A DNA stretch of 64,000 bases from Actinomycetota bacterium (GCA_018268695.1 JAFDWD010001121.1:62001-126000), one strand, 5' to 3'; counted from the first letter of the stretch, positions 52,989 through 61,700 are shown. Made by a program: numbers and translations. Notes: generated from the letters alone by a model not told the origin.

Positions 52989-53003
52989 CCTACGGACTGT
53001 AGG
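52989..53003. promoter_or_regulatory. perfect inverted repeat CCTAC-N5-GTAGG
   Basis: CCTACGGACTGTAGG, between the divergent M23 peptidase (52943, minus) and the BlaI-like regulator (53100, plus). On the minus strand it contains TACAGT, a possible -10 for the peptidase gene. Confidence 0.7.
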
Positions 53004-53087
53004 AAGGCTCCGACGGATCCGCGTCCCGGTCGCCCGCGCTGCAACGGGGGTTGCGATGTCCCGCGGCGTCGAGCCCGCAGGCGGCTG

Positions 53088-53093
53088 TACGCT
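53088..53093 (+). promoter_or_regulatory. probable leaderless -10 of the BlaI-like gene
   Basis: TACGCT lies six bases before ATG 53100, and no ribosome site precedes the ATG. This is the usual arrangement of leaderless transcripts in actinobacteria. Confidence 0.5.
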
Positions 53094-53099
53094 GTGGCG

Positions 53100-53501
53100 A
53101 TGGCGCGCGAACCGACCGTCCGACTTCAGGGCGAGCTGCAGATGGAGGTGATGCGGGCGCTGTGGCGATGCGGCCGTGCGAGCAGCGTCGATGAGGTCCG
53201 CGACGATCTCCCCCAGCGTCACCGCGGCGCCTACACGACCGTGCAGACGGTGCTCAACCGGCTCGCCGAGCGCGGGCTCCTGGTCCGCCAGCGCCAAGGT
53301 AAGGCGATCTTCTACGCGCCGAAGCTGAGTGAGAGCGAGTACTACTCCCTCTCCGTCCGCCAGACGCTCTCCACCGCTTCCGAGGACATCCGCCGGACCG
53401 CCCTCGCCCAACTCGTCGGCGAGATGCCGCCCGGCGAGCTGAGCGAAATCGAGGCGCTGGCCCGCGAGGTGTCCCGCCGGCGCACGGGTGGGCGCTCATG
53501 A
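53100..53501 (+). CDS. blaI: BlaI/MecI/CopY-family repressor
   Basis: A 133-residue winged-helix repressor. LQGELQMEVMRALWRCGRAS begins helix 1; TTVQTVLNRLAERGLLVRQR contains the recognition helix and wing; KAIFYAPKLSESEYYSLSVRQ leads into the dimerisation helices. Members bind dyads such as TACAnnTGTA and are removed by cleavage or metal. It overlaps by four bases the M56-type protease gene downstream. The CCTAC-N5-GTAGG sites in the window are its likely targets, including one in its own upstream region. Confidence 0.93.
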   Translation: MAREPTVRLQGELQMEVMRALWRCGRASSVDEVRDDLPQRHRGAYTTVQTVLNRLAERGLLVRQRQGKAIFYAPKLSESEYYSLSVRQTLSTASEDIRRTALAQLVGEMPPGELSEIEALAREVSRRRTGGRS

Positions 53502-54457
53502 GCCTGCTGCTCGCGGGCCTTCTCCTCGCCGGCGCCGCGCTGCCCTACCTGTTGCCGCGGCAGCGGATCTCACCGATGACCGGGGCCGTGCTCTGGCTGG
53601 CGGTCGTGGGCCTGCGGGCCACCCTGGTCCTGCTCGCCGCGGTCATCGCGGTCCTCTTCCTGCCGGCCACCGCGCTGTTCGGGCTGCTGACGCACTGGTG
53701 CCTCCACGCGGTCGTTCCTTTCCTCACCACCCATCTGGGCTTTTCGGGCCACCGCCTCGGCGACGCCGCGACGCTGCTCCCCGGACTGGTCCTCGGCATC
53801 TCGCTGATCTGGGCGCTGTTCGGGATCTGGCGGGCCGCCCGCCGGATGCGGGGGCTGGTGCGGCGCAACAGCCTCGGCCGCGGGCCGAAGGAGAGCGTGA
53901 TCATCGGCGGCCGCGAGGTCGTCGTCGCCGCGGCGGGGATCCGCGACGCGCGGATCATCGTCTCCACCGGCGCCCTCACCCGGCTCGACGAGGAGGAGCT
54001 GAGCGCAGGCCTCGAGCATGAGCGCGGCCACATCGAACGCCGCCATCCCTACCTGATCGTCGCCGCCAACCTCGGCTTCGCGATCGCCAGACCGCTGCCC
54101 GGCAGCCGCGATGCCCTGACCCGGCTGCGCTTCTACCTCGAGCGCGACGCCGACGAGTACGCGGTCGACCGCACGCGGAACCCGGTCGCGCTTGCCAGCG
54201 CCATCTGCAAGGCTGCCTCCGACGCACCGGAACCCACTGCTGCCCTCGCCACGCTGGCTGGCAGCGGCGTCGCACTGCGGCTCCGCCTGCTGCTCGATCG
54301 CTCCGCCGCGCGACCCAGCGCCTGGGCGGACGTTACGGCGCGGGCACTGGCAGCGTCGCTGGTCGCCCTCGTGCTGATCGCCGGGGCCGCGATGCCGACT
54401 CTCGCCCACGCCGGAGTCGCCTCGCTGGCCGCGCCCAGCGCTCACTCCTGCCGCTGA
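53498..54457 (+). CDS. M56-type (BlaR1-like) membrane protease
   Basis: A 319-residue membrane metalloprotease. It has two N-terminal helices, a helix near residue 90 (LLPGLVLGISLIWALFGIW), the zinc motif GLEHERGHIERRHPYL (HERGH, about residue 179), the third ligand region ERDADEYAVDRTRNPVAL, and a last helix (about 288-308). It lacks the extracellular penicillin-binding sensor of BlaR1. It probably cuts the BlaI-like repressor or a partner after an unknown signal. GTGA-type overlap with the repressor supports this. Confidence 0.88.
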   Translation: MSLLLAGLLLAGAALPYLLPRQRISPMTGAVLWLAVVGLRATLVLLAAVIAVLFLPATALFGLLTHWCLHAVVPFLTTHLGFSGHRLGDAATLLPGLVLGISLIWALFGIWRAARRMRGLVRRNSLGRGPKESVIIGGREVVVAAAGIRDARIIVSTGALTRLDEEELSAGLEHERGHIERRHPYLIVAANLGFAIARPLPGSRDALTRLRFYLERDADEYAVDRTRNPVALASAICKAASDAPEPTAALATLAGSGVALRLRLLLDRSAARPSAWADVTARALAASLVALVLIAGAAMPTLAHAGVASLAAPSAHSCR

Positions 54458-54482
54458 CCCCACCGACTCACCCGCACTTTAA

Positions 54483-54497
54483 CCTACTGGCTGTAGG
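54483..54497. promoter_or_regulatory. perfect inverted repeat CCTAC-N5-GTAGG
   Basis: CCTACTGGCTGTAGG, 38 bases before the TTG start of the CPVC membrane protein. Confidence 0.68.
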
Positions 54498-54535
54498 ATG
54501 ATGTGCGGATCATCCGTCTCCTTGTTTGAGCTTCC

Positions 54536-55045
54536 TTGTCAGCCGAATCCAGCCCAATTCCTCGCTCTGAGCCGGTACCTGGCCTCGCCTCGCTGCTGGG
54601 TTGGCGATTCCTCCTCGCCGCCCTGGTGGGTGTGGCCTCCATCGCCCTCGCGCTCGGCATCCCCACCGACATCATCCCCAACCCCTGGTTCGTGCGGATG
54701 ACGCCGGCCGGCACCAGCAACTACCTCTTCTGGGTGGCCTCCAGCCTCTTCACCGGCGTCCTGCTCGCGACCTACGCCCTGCCGCGCGCGACCCGCGACC
54801 GGATCGCCGCGACCACCGCGGGCAGCGGCATCCTCGGCCTCCTGGCCGTCGGCTGTCCGGTCTGCAACAAGCTGGTGGTGGCCTTGCTCGGCGTCTCCGG
54901 CGCATTCACCTACTTCGCCCCGATCCAGCCGGTGCTCGGAGCGCTCGGGGTGCTGCTGGCGGCCGTGGCGCTGTGGATCAGGCTTCGCGGCGCGCGGCGT
55001 GCCTGCGCGGTCCCGCCCGGCGTGGATGAGCCGTCCGCGATATGA
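54536..55045 (+). CDS. membrane protein with CPVC motif
   Basis: A 169-residue protein starting at TTG 54536; an upstream GTG in the same frame runs into a stop. It has four helices, with GLLAVGCPVCNKLVVALLGV in the third. A thiol pair in a membrane helix is typical of disulfide or redox relay proteins, and of actinobacterial proteins found near cytochrome and copper genes. I do not know a named family. Its stop overlaps another membrane protein region. It is preceded by a perfect inverted repeat. Confidence 0.68.
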   Translation: MSAESSPIPRSEPVPGLASLLGWRFLLAALVGVASIALALGIPTDIIPNPWFVRMTPAGTSNYLFWVASSLFTGVLLATYALPRATRDRIAATTAGSGILGLLAVGCPVCNKLVVALLGVSGAFTYFAPIQPVLGALGVLLAAVALWIRLRGARRACAVPPGVDEPSAI

Positions 55046-55073
55046 GCCGGCTGGCCACGGCGTCCTGCTAAAA

Positions 55074-55451
55074 GTGCCGGTGGTGGCCGAATCATCAGCA
55101 CCCAATCTCGGGGGTGGTCCGACGGCGACGCTGGGGATCCGCGCGGCGCTCCGCTCGCCGCGACTTCGCCTGGCGACCCTTCTCGCCGTCCTGGCACTCG
55201 CTGGCATCGTGGTCTGCCATCACATCGAGCCATCCGGGATGGACGACGGCATGGCCGCCGGCATGGTGTGCCTCGCCATCCTCGGGGTCGGCACCGCGCT
55301 GCTCGCCGCCGACTCCATCCCGCGATGGGTGCCGAGACCTGAACTGCCACCTCTCCGCGCGCCGCGCCGCGAGACGCCGTCTTTTGACGTGAGTTGGATT
55401 GCCGCCCGGGCAGGACCCTCGTACCTGCGGCTGTCGGTTCTCAGGCGTTGA
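55074..55451 (+). CDS. small membrane protein
   Basis: A 125-residue protein, best started at GTG 55074. A helix (LRLATLLAVLALAGIVVCHH) is followed by a short Met/Gly stretch (EPSGMDDGMAAGMVC) and a second helix (LAILGVGTALLAADS), then a basic tail. Cys, His and Met near the membrane suggest metal binding. No family was recognised. It follows the CPVC membrane protein closely, in the same direction. Confidence 0.5.
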   Translation: MPVVAESSAPNLGGGPTATLGIRAALRSPRLRLATLLAVLALAGIVVCHHIEPSGMDDGMAAGMVCLAILGVGTALLAADSIPRWVPRPELPPLRAPRRETPSFDVSWIAARAGPSYLRLSVLRR

Positions 55452-55524
55452 GAGATCGAGCGCGCGACCCGCGGTGCGGGCCGTCGCCTGATCCATGCCT
55501 CCCAAGACAAAGGAGAACCAACCG

Positions 55525-56127
55525 ATGAAGCACTATTCCCGTCTGGCAGCGGTCCTGCTGGTCGTCGCGGCATTCGCCGGGATCGGCACCGGCGCGGCGT
55601 CCGCCGCCACCGCCAACAAGACCGACGAAGCATTCGTCGCCGAGATGCCGATGCACCACGAGATGGCGATCGAAATGGCGAAGATGGCGCTCGAGCAGGC
55701 CGAACACGCCAAGATCAGGTCCACCGCGCACAAGATCATCAGGGCGCAGAAGGCCGAGATCGTCCGGCTCAAGCAGATCGCCGGCCAGCTCGGCGTGACC
55801 CCCGCCTCGATGAACGACCACATGGCGATGATGGAAGGCCTCGAAACCCTCGGCCTGACGATGAAGCAGGCCGGCATGGACATGAACATGGGCGAACTCG
55901 ACGGCGCCAAGCCGTTCGACCGCATGTTCATCGACATGATGGTCCCCCACCACCAGGGCGCGATCCGGATGGCGCGGGCCGAGCTGAAGCGCGGAACCGA
56001 CGCCCAGCTGCGCTCGATTGCCAAGGGGATCGTCGCCGCCCAGGCGAAGGAGATCCGCGAGATGAACGCCTGGCGGACCATCTGGTACGGCTCCCCCTCC
56101 CCGGCGGGAGGCGTGCCGAAGGGCTGA
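55525..56127 (+). CDS. DUF305-family exported protein
   Basis: A 200-residue exported protein with a signal peptide (residues 1-28, ending GAASAAT). Two ferritin-like helical repeats follow: FVAEMPMHHEMAIEMAKMAL and FIDMMVPHHQGAIRMARAEL, each with Met and His ligands, and a Met-rich link (MKQAGMDMNMGEL). DUF305 proteins are common in copper-resistance operons and bind copper. AAAGGAG precedes ATG 55525. A strong terminator follows eight bases after its stop. Confidence 0.88.
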   Translation: MKHYSRLAAVLLVVAAFAGIGTGAASAATANKTDEAFVAEMPMHHEMAIEMAKMALEQAEHAKIRSTAHKIIRAQKAEIVRLKQIAGQLGVTPASMNDHMAMMEGLETLGLTMKQAGMDMNMGELDGAKPFDRMFIDMMVPHHQGAIRMARAELKRGTDAQLRSIAKGIVAAQAKEIREMNAWRTIWYGSPSPAGGVPKG

Positions 56128-56134
56128 CGCTCGC

Positions 56135-56171
56135 GAGCCGGTCCCGCGGATCAGCTCCGCGGGACCGGCTC
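56135..56171 (+). terminator. 16-bp perfect stem-loop
   Basis: GAGCCGGTCCCGCGGA at 56135 pairs with TCCGCGGGACCGGCTC at 56156 around a 5-base loop, right after the DUF305 gene and just before the next inverted repeat. Confidence 0.8.
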
Positions 56172-56175
56172 TGGT

Positions 56176-56190
56176 CCTACACTGCGTCGT
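56176..56190. promoter_or_regulatory. inverted repeat CCTAC-N5-GTCGT
   Basis: CCTACACTGCGTCGT (8 of 10 arm positions); TACACT lies eight bases before ATG 56192, suggesting a leaderless transcript. Confidence 0.55.
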
Positions 56191-56191
56191 A

Positions 56192-56866
56192 ATGGACCGA
56201 GAGGAGCGATACGTCCCGGCGTTGCGGTTCCGCGTCCTGACCCGGTTCTACGACCCGCTGATCCGTGCGACCGTCCGGGAGGCCGAGTTCAAGCGGCGCC
56301 TGCTCGATCGCGCGGCCCTTGCGCCCGGCGACCGTGTCCTCGACCTCGGCTGCGGCACCGGCACCCTCGCGATCGCCGTCAAGGATGCCCAGCCCGGGGC
56401 GACGGTCCACGGTCTCGACGGTGACCCTGAGATCCTCGAGATCGCCCGCCGAAAGAGCGCCGAGGCCGGCCTCGAGGCCAGCTTCGACGAGGGCCTCTCG
56501 ACCGAACTCCCTTATGAGATCGGATCGTTCGACGTCGTCCTCTCGACCCTCTTCTTCCACCACCTCACGCTGCCGCAGAAGGAACGGACCGCCGCTGAGG
56601 TCCGGCGGGTGCTGGCACCGGGCGGGCGCCTGCTGGTGGCCGACTGGGGGCCGCCGCAGGACAGGTTGATGGCGGTCGCCTCGCTCGGGATCCGCATGCT
56701 CGACGGCTTCGAGCCCACCCGGGAGAACTTCGCCGGCGCCCTGCCCTCGATCTTCGCCGAGGCAGGCCTCGAGCCGGACCAGGCGCCCCTCGAGCGCCTA
56801 CGGACGGTCTTCGGCAGCCTCGCGCTCTACCGCGCGACCGGCGGGCCGACCGATGAGCGGCCCTGA
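56192..56866 (+). CDS. class I SAM methyltransferase
   Basis: A 224-residue enzyme with motif I VLDLGCGTGTLAIAV (about residue 50), the acidic loop HGLDGDPEILEIARR, and SFDVVLSTLFFHHLTLPQKE, which matches UbiE/MenG-type methyltransferases. It may act on a quinone or lipid; the sequence does not decide. It begins an operon of two small membrane proteins and a TlpA-like thioredoxin. The ATG overlaps the promoter with no ribosome site. Confidence 0.85.
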   Translation: MDREERYVPALRFRVLTRFYDPLIRATVREAEFKRRLLDRAALAPGDRVLDLGCGTGTLAIAVKDAQPGATVHGLDGDPEILEIARRKSAEAGLEASFDEGLSTELPYEIGSFDVVLSTLFFHHLTLPQKERTAAEVRRVLAPGGRLLVADWGPPQDRLMAVASLGIRMLDGFEPTRENFAGALPSIFAEAGLEPDQAPLERLRTVFGSLALYRATGGPTDERP

Positions 56867-57059
56867 GCCCCCTGCGACGCGATCGTCGCCACTTCTCGGA
56901 CTCGCCGTCTGCATGCTTATCGCTCTGACCCTGGCCGGTTGGGGCATTGCCGCCATGTTGGCCTGGGAGACGTTGCAGCCCCTGCTGATCGCCGCGTTCG
57001 TGGTGCTGCTCCCGGCATCGGTCGCAGTGATCGTCCTCGCGATCAGGAGCATCGTCTGA
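56853..57059 (+). CDS. small two-helix membrane protein
   Basis: A 68-residue protein that begins 14 bases before the methyltransferase stop. Two helices are clear: LLGLAVCMLIALTLAGWGIA and PLLIAAFVVLLPASVAVIVL. No family was recognised. It is followed directly by another tiny membrane protein (stop and ATG adjacent), and both lead into a TlpA-like gene. They could be small partners of cytochrome or thiol maturation. Confidence 0.6.
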   Translation: MSGPEPPATRSSPLLGLAVCMLIALTLAGWGIAAMLAWETLQPLLIAAFVVLLPASVAVIVLAIRSIV

Positions 57060-57206
57060 ATGGGCGCCATGCCGTGGCTGATCGCCGCGGTCGCGCTGCT
57101 GATCGGCGGGCAGCTGATCAGCGACGGACGACGTGCATTTCTCCTCGTCGGCCTGCTGGTCGCGGCGGTCGGGGTGCTGCTGGTCCTCGCCACCGTCTTC
57201 CGTTGA
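57060..57206 (+). CDS. tiny two-helix membrane protein
   Basis: A 48-residue frame with ATG directly after the TGA of the preceding gene. It reads MPWLIAAVALLIGGQLI, a short loop (SDGRRA), and FLLVGLLVAAVGVLLVLA. The hairpin topology and tight spacing suggest that it is real. Function unknown. Confidence 0.5.
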   Translation: MGAMPWLIAAVALLIGGQLISDGRRAFLLVGLLVAAVGVLLVLATVFR

Positions 57207-57234
57207 GAACGCAAGCAGACACCAGGACGTGAAG

Positions 57235-57894
57235 ATGTCGCCTTGGAACGCCGGCACGCGTCGCATCGGCCGCCGCCGAGCCATCTGGATCATGCTTGGC
57301 GCCCTGCTGCTGGGAGGCCTCGCCTACGGGCTCCTGCGGAGCGCCGGGGAAGCCCGCATCGATGTGCGACTCGGCGAGAAGCGCGCCGCGCCCGCGCCCC
57401 CTTTCAGGTTGCCGTTGCTTTCCCGGGGACCGGTCTCGCAGCTTCCCTCACCCCGGGTCCGAGACGCATTGCGTGAATCGACGCTCACGCCGGCGAAGCT
57501 CGAGGGGCATCCCGTCGTCCTCAACTTCTGGGCGTCCTGGTGCCATCCCTGCCGGGAAGAGGCGCCGGTGCTCGCCGCGGGCTGGCGCCGCGACCGGCCG
57601 CTCGGCGTCGTCTATCTCGGGGTCGACACCGAAGACGAAGAAGACGACGCCGAGACGTTCCTGACCAGATACGGGATCGAATATCCGACCGTCCACGAAT
57701 CCGGCGCCGCGGTCGCCCGCAGCTACGGCGGCGTCGGCATCCCGGAAACCTATTTCCTCGATCCCGTGGGGAAGATCGTCGCCCACGTGATCGGGGCACT
57801 CAACCCGGAAACCCTGGCCGAAGGCGTTACGGCGGCACGCCAGGGGGTCGTCCTCGGGGTGATCTCCGGCGGCGACCTCGGCTCTCCTCATTAG
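57235..57894 (+). CDS. TlpA/ResA-like membrane thioredoxin
   Basis: A 219-residue protein anchored by a helix (IWIMLGALLLGGLAYGLL) with an outside thioredoxin domain. LEGHPVVLNFWASWCHPCRE contains the WCHPC active site, and later GVGIPETYFLDPVGKIVAHV carries the cis-proline. It reduces disulfides outside the membrane, as in cytochrome c maturation (CcmG/ResA). Its neighbours downstream are ccmI-, ccmF- and ccmE-like genes, which supports this role. Confidence 0.88.
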   Translation: MSPWNAGTRRIGRRRAIWIMLGALLLGGLAYGLLRSAGEARIDVRLGEKRAAPAPPFRLPLLSRGPVSQLPSPRVRDALRESTLTPAKLEGHPVVLNFWASWCHPCREEAPVLAAGWRRDRPLGVVYLGVDTEDEEDDAETFLTRYGIEYPTVHESGAAVARSYGGVGIPETYFLDPVGKIVAHVIGALNPETLAEGVTAARQGVVLGVISGGDLGSPH

Positions 57895-57920
57895 GCAAGC
57901 CACCTGGCCTCCCCACTTCT

Positions 57921-57935
57921 CCTACACTCTGTAGT
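57921..57935. promoter_or_regulatory. inverted repeat CCTAC-N5-GTAGT
   Basis: CCTACACTCTGTAGT (9 of 10 arm positions), directly before the GTG at 57939. TACACT can serve as a -10. Confidence 0.6.
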
Positions 57936-57938
57936 TAT

Positions 57939-58232
57939 GTGGAGATCGATCAGGGTCTGATGCAGGTCCTCTACGGCACCGCGCTACTCGCGCTCGTGCT
58001 GGCGGCGATCCTGCCGCCGTTGTTGAGACGCGCGCCGGCGTACGTCGCGGTCGATCCGCGACGCGCGGAGCTCGAGACCCGCAAGGAGGCGAAATACCGT
58101 GAGCTCCGCGACGCCGAACTCGACCACGCGGCGGGCAAGCTCTCCGACGCCGACTACAGCGTCCGCATCGCCGACCTGCGCCGGGAAGCCGCCGAGATCC
58201 TCGCCGAGCTCGAGCCGCAGCCCGAGGGTTGA
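57939..58232 (+). CDS. CcmI-like cytochrome c biogenesis protein
   Basis: A 97-residue protein starting at GTG 57939 (ATG 57960 also possible). One helix (LLALVLAAILPPLLR) is followed by a polar helical part: KYRELRDAELDHAAGKLSDA and ADLRREAAEILAEL. This matches the N-terminal part of CcmI/CycH, in which the EL-DhxxGKLsdxDY pattern is typical. The C-terminal TPR part is absent. It should help present apocytochrome c to the haem ligation complex. Confidence 0.78.
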   Translation: MEIDQGLMQVLYGTALLALVLAAILPPLLRRAPAYVAVDPRRAELETRKEAKYRELRDAELDHAAGKLSDADYSVRIADLRREAAEILAELEPQPEG

Positions 58233-58260
58233 GCGCCGGTCGGCGCCGCCGGGGCGACGA

Positions 58261-59490
58261 TCAGAGCAGGGCGCCGAGGAGGGCGCCGACCAGCGCGAGC
58301 AACGAGGCCGCGATCACCAGCGGGCGCCCGAACCGGGTCTGGCGCGGCTCGGCGCGCAGCGGCAGGATCATCTGCCGGCCCAGGGTGTAGGCGGCGAGCG
58401 CACCCACCAGAAGGGCGCCGGAGTCACCGAGACCGGCGACCGACACCACCGCCACCGCTGTCACGCCGATCACCAGACAGAGCAGGGCTTCGATCAGCTG
58501 GGTCGGGATGCGACGGATGCCGAGGCGCCGATCAGAGGACCAGATACCCCAACGGGAGGCGGTCGGCCGTCCATAACAGCAGCCGGCGAGGAAGCAACCG
58601 GGACGACCGACGGCCATCCCGAGCAGCAACCCCGGCGCCGTCGCGTCCAGGTAGGGGCCGGCGGGCACCGACGCTCCGCCGGCCAGGACGAGCGCGATGC
58701 CGATCGCCCCGCCGAGGATCGCCCCCTGGACGCACCAGCCGTCGAAGCCCCGCCCGTGCTGGACCGCCACATACCAGGCCTTGGCGCCGACCCAGCCGCC
58801 GAGGACGCCGACGACCGACACGAGCAGCGCCGCGCCGGCGTCCTCGCCGGCGCCCGAGAGCAGCAGCGCCTGCAGGGCGATCCCGAGGAACACCCCGGCG
58901 ATCACCATCGGCCCCCAGGCGAGCTGGTGGACGCCCGGGATCGCCGCCAGTGGGCGGGCGACGGTCTTCAGCCGCTCCGAGCGGCCCGGCCGCGGCGCGA
59001 CACGGCGCGGCCAGAGCGGGCCGTGGCCGTGGCCGGCGTCCCTCCGTTCCTCGGAGTAGGGCTTGATCGTCCGCCGGTCACCCGGTCGCCGCTGCGGCGC
59101 GGCGGTCACCTCCCATTCGCCCGAGTGCATCCCGTCGAGCTCGGCCGTCACCGCGGCGAGGCCACAGCCCGGCAGGACCCCCTCCACGACCTGCTCGGCG
59201 ACGAAGCGGTCGCCGGGCCGAGCCTTGCCGCCCCGCCTGGCGTCGATGCGACGTCCTGAGAAGGAGATGGTCATCGAGTACGGCTCGCCCGGCTCGGTGC
59301 CGGTGTCGAACCAGAAGGTCGGCCGCAGCACCTCCCGCAACGTCTTCTGGACCCAGCGATCGCGGGCCCGTTGCCGAGTGGCGGCAAGGGGCGGGGACGG
59401 GGCCGGCCGCTCGGGATCCTTCGAGTTTCTGGGCGTCCGGCGACCGTGCCTGTCGCGGCCGGTCCCGGTCTTCTGGCCTCGCTTCGCCAT
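58261..59490 (-). CDS. Lgt-like membrane protein with N-terminal extension
   Basis: A 409-residue protein. The last 230 residues form a seven-helix Lgt-like fold with AVGRPGCFLAGCCYGRPTAS in place of the GRxGNFxNxE signature and VQHGRGFDGWCVQGAILGG upstream. The first 170 residues are a polar, Arg-rich region with TFWFDTGTEPGEPYSMTISF and a Cys in LPGCGLAAV, of no known family. The true lgt is at 45807, so this one may do something else. It is the last gene after ccmE and ccmF in one operon. Confidence 0.75.
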   Translation of the reverse strand: MAKRGQKTGTGRDRHGRRTPRNSKDPERPAPSPPLAATRQRARDRWVQKTLREVLRPTFWFDTGTEPGEPYSMTISFSGRRIDARRGGKARPGDRFVAEQVVEGVLPGCGLAAVTAELDGMHSGEWEVTAAPQRRPGDRRTIKPYSEERRDAGHGHGPLWPRRVAPRPGRSERLKTVARPLAAIPGVHQLAWGPMVIAGVFLGIALQALLLSGAGEDAGAALLVSVVGVLGGWVGAKAWYVAVQHGRGFDGWCVQGAILGGAIGIALVLAGGASVPAGPYLDATAPGLLLGMAVGRPGCFLAGCCYGRPTASRWGIWSSDRRLGIRRIPTQLIEALLCLVIGVTAVAVVSVAGLGDSGALLVGALAAYTLGRQMILPLRAEPRQTRFGRPLVIAASLLALVGALLGALL

Positions 59491-59510
59491 CGATCGCCTC
59501 CTCCTCCTCG

Positions 59511-61700
59511 TCAGCCCGCCTCCGGGGCGAGCGGCGTGGGTGAGGGCTCGGAGGCGCGTCGGCGCCGGAGCTCAGGCGCGGGCCAGATCGCTATCAGGCC
59601 GCCGAGCGCCGTGATCCCGGCTCCGATCCACAGCCAGGCGACGAAGGGAAACACGTTGATGCGGAATTCGGCCGGCGGCGGCGCGGCCAAGTAGCGGCGC
59701 TCGACGGAACCGATCGCCATCCCCTCGAGTCGGCTCAGCTCGGCGGCGACTCGCGGGTCGCCCGCAGGCAGCCCGCGGGCCAGACGTCCGAGGCGCCGGT
59801 CGAACCCGGCGATGAAGGGGTCGAACTCACCGAGGTCCGGGTTCATCGCCACCCAGAGGTCGCGCGTGGGGCTGGTCTGTCGCCCGATCTGGCTGTTGAC
59901 GGTGCCTTCGAAGAAGCTCCGGAGGGGGCGGCCCGAGGCGGACGTGGCGACCGTCGAGTAGTAGAGACGGGCGGGTTCGAGCTTCCCCACCTCCCTGCCG
60001 TCGCGCGAGATGTCGACGATCGCGCCGAGGGCGAGACGCTGTTCGGGGCCGTCGACCGAGACGGTCGGCCGCCGGTAGCTGAAGCGGTACCCGTCGAGCC
60101 TCGTGCTCTGTCCCGGCCGCAGCCTGGCGGCCGAACTCGCCTGAAAGCTCGAGGATGCCGCGACGCCGACGAAGAAGATCGCGATCCCCGCGTGGGCCAG
60201 ATAGCCGCCGTAGCGGCGGCGGTTCCTCGACACCAGGCCGGCGAGCGCGCCCGCATAGGAGCCGCCGACGAGAGAGCGACGAGCGGCGGCGCCACGCGCG
60301 AGCTCCAGGGCGATGCCGGAGAGTGCGAAGGCGGCGAAGGCGAAGGTGGCCAGCGCGAATGGCTTCCCGCCGGCATCGCTGAAGGCGAGAAGCCCGACCG
60401 TGACCAGGAGCGCGAACAGCGTCGGGATCGCGAGCAGTCGCCTCAGGGCGCCGCGGCTCACGCGCCCCCACGCGAGCATCGGCCCCACACCGGTGAACAG
60501 GACCAGCAGGATCCCCAGCGGCGCCGTGTAGTGGTCATACCAGGGGGCGGCGAGAGAGGACTTATGCCCGGTCAGCGCTTCTGAGATCAGCGGGAAGAAG
60601 GTGCCCCACAGGACCACCGCCGCGAGCCCGACGAGGAGCAGGTTGTTGACGAGGAAGATCGCCTCGCGCGAGGCCAACGACTCGATCCGCTTGGGGGCGC
60701 GGAGTTCCTCCAGCCGCGAGACGATCAGCAGGGTCGAGCCGATCAGGACGACCGCGATCAGCGCCAGAAGCGGGGCACCTACGGTCGAGGCCCCGAAGGA
60801 GTGGATCGACTGCAGCACTCCCGAGCGGACCAGGAACGTCCCGAGGAGCGCCAGGATGAAGGTCGCGCAGATCAGGCAGACGTTCCAGGTGCGGAGCATG
60901 CCGCGCTTTTCCTGGACGATGCTCGAGTGAATGAATGCGGTGCCGACCAGCCACGGCATCAGGGCGGCGTTCTCAACCGGATCCCAGGCCCAGTAACCAC
61001 CCCAGCCGAGGACCGAGTACGACCACCTGGAGCCGAAGATCAGGCCGAGGCCGAGGAAGATCCAGGCGATGATCGCGAAGCGTCTGGTGGAACGTAGCCA
61101 GGACGCGTCGTAGGTGCGGGTGACGAGCGCCCCGATCGCGAAGGCGAACGGGATCGCGAAGCCGACGTATCCCGAGTAGAGGAGCGGTGGGTGCATCGCC
61201 ATCTCCGGGTAGCGCAGCAGCGGCTCGAGACCGACCCCTTGGGCAGGGGCCGGATCGAGCCGGGTGAACGGGTCGGCAGCGAACACCATCAGGCCGATGA
61301 AGAACGAGGCGAGTCCCGCCAGGACGGCGGTCGCCCAGGGGACGATCTCGCGGTGGCGCTCCCTGGTCCCGCGCAGGGCGAGGGAGGTCGCGATCGAGAG
61401 GACCCAGGCCCAGAGCAACAGCGAGCCTTCCTGGCTCGAGTACATCCCGATCAGCCGGTAGAAGAGGGGCGTGGTGGTCGACGTGTAATCGGCGGCGAGC
61501 TTCAGCGAGAAGTCGGTGTCGACGAAGGCGATCTCGACGACGAGCACGCACAGCGTCAGAAGGCCGCAGAGCGCATAGACCGCGCGGCGCGAGGAGTCGA
61601 CGAAGCGGCGGTTGCCGCGCGTCCCGAGGAGTGCCGCGGCGGCGGCGTAGAGCGCCGTCGCGAAGGCGAGGATCAGGGCGACCGAGCCGAGGGCGATCAA
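59511..61700 (-). CDS. ccmF: cytochrome c maturation haem lyase
   Basis: A 729-residue protein with about 15 helices. The tryptophan-rich WWD motif is WGGYWAWDPVENAALMPWL (about 234-252); MAMHPPLLYSGYVGFAIPFA and FLVRSGVLQSIHSFG carry conserved histidines for haem. The periplasmic C-terminal domain has VSVDGPEQRLALGAIVDISR and AMNPDLGEFDPFIAGFD. It attaches haem to apocytochrome c at CxxCH in System I. It lies 10 bases after ccmE. Confidence 0.94.
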   Translation of the reverse strand: MIALGSVALILAFATALYAAAAALLGTRGNRRFVDSSRRAVYALCGLLTLCVLVVEIAFVDTDFSLKLAADYTSTTTPLFYRLIGMYSSQEGSLLLWAWVLSIATSLALRGTRERHREIVPWATAVLAGLASFFIGLMVFAADPFTRLDPAPAQGVGLEPLLRYPEMAMHPPLLYSGYVGFAIPFAFAIGALVTRTYDASWLRSTRRFAIIAWIFLGLGLIFGSRWSYSVLGWGGYWAWDPVENAALMPWLVGTAFIHSSIVQEKRGMLRTWNVCLICATFILALLGTFLVRSGVLQSIHSFGASTVGAPLLALIAVVLIGSTLLIVSRLEELRAPKRIESLASREAIFLVNNLLLVGLAAVVLWGTFFPLISEALTGHKSSLAAPWYDHYTAPLGILLVLFTGVGPMLAWGRVSRGALRRLLAIPTLFALLVTVGLLAFSDAGGKPFALATFAFAAFALSGIALELARGAAARRSLVGGSYAGALAGLVSRNRRRYGGYLAHAGIAIFFVGVAASSSFQASSAARLRPGQSTRLDGYRFSYRRPTVSVDGPEQRLALGAIVDISRDGREVGKLEPARLYYSTVATSASGRPLRSFFEGTVNSQIGRQTSPTRDLWVAMNPDLGEFDPFIAGFDRRLGRLARGLPAGDPRVAAELSRLEGMAIGSVERRYLAAPPPAEFRINVFPFVAWLWIGAGITALGGLIAIWPAPELRRRRASEPSPTPLAPEAG

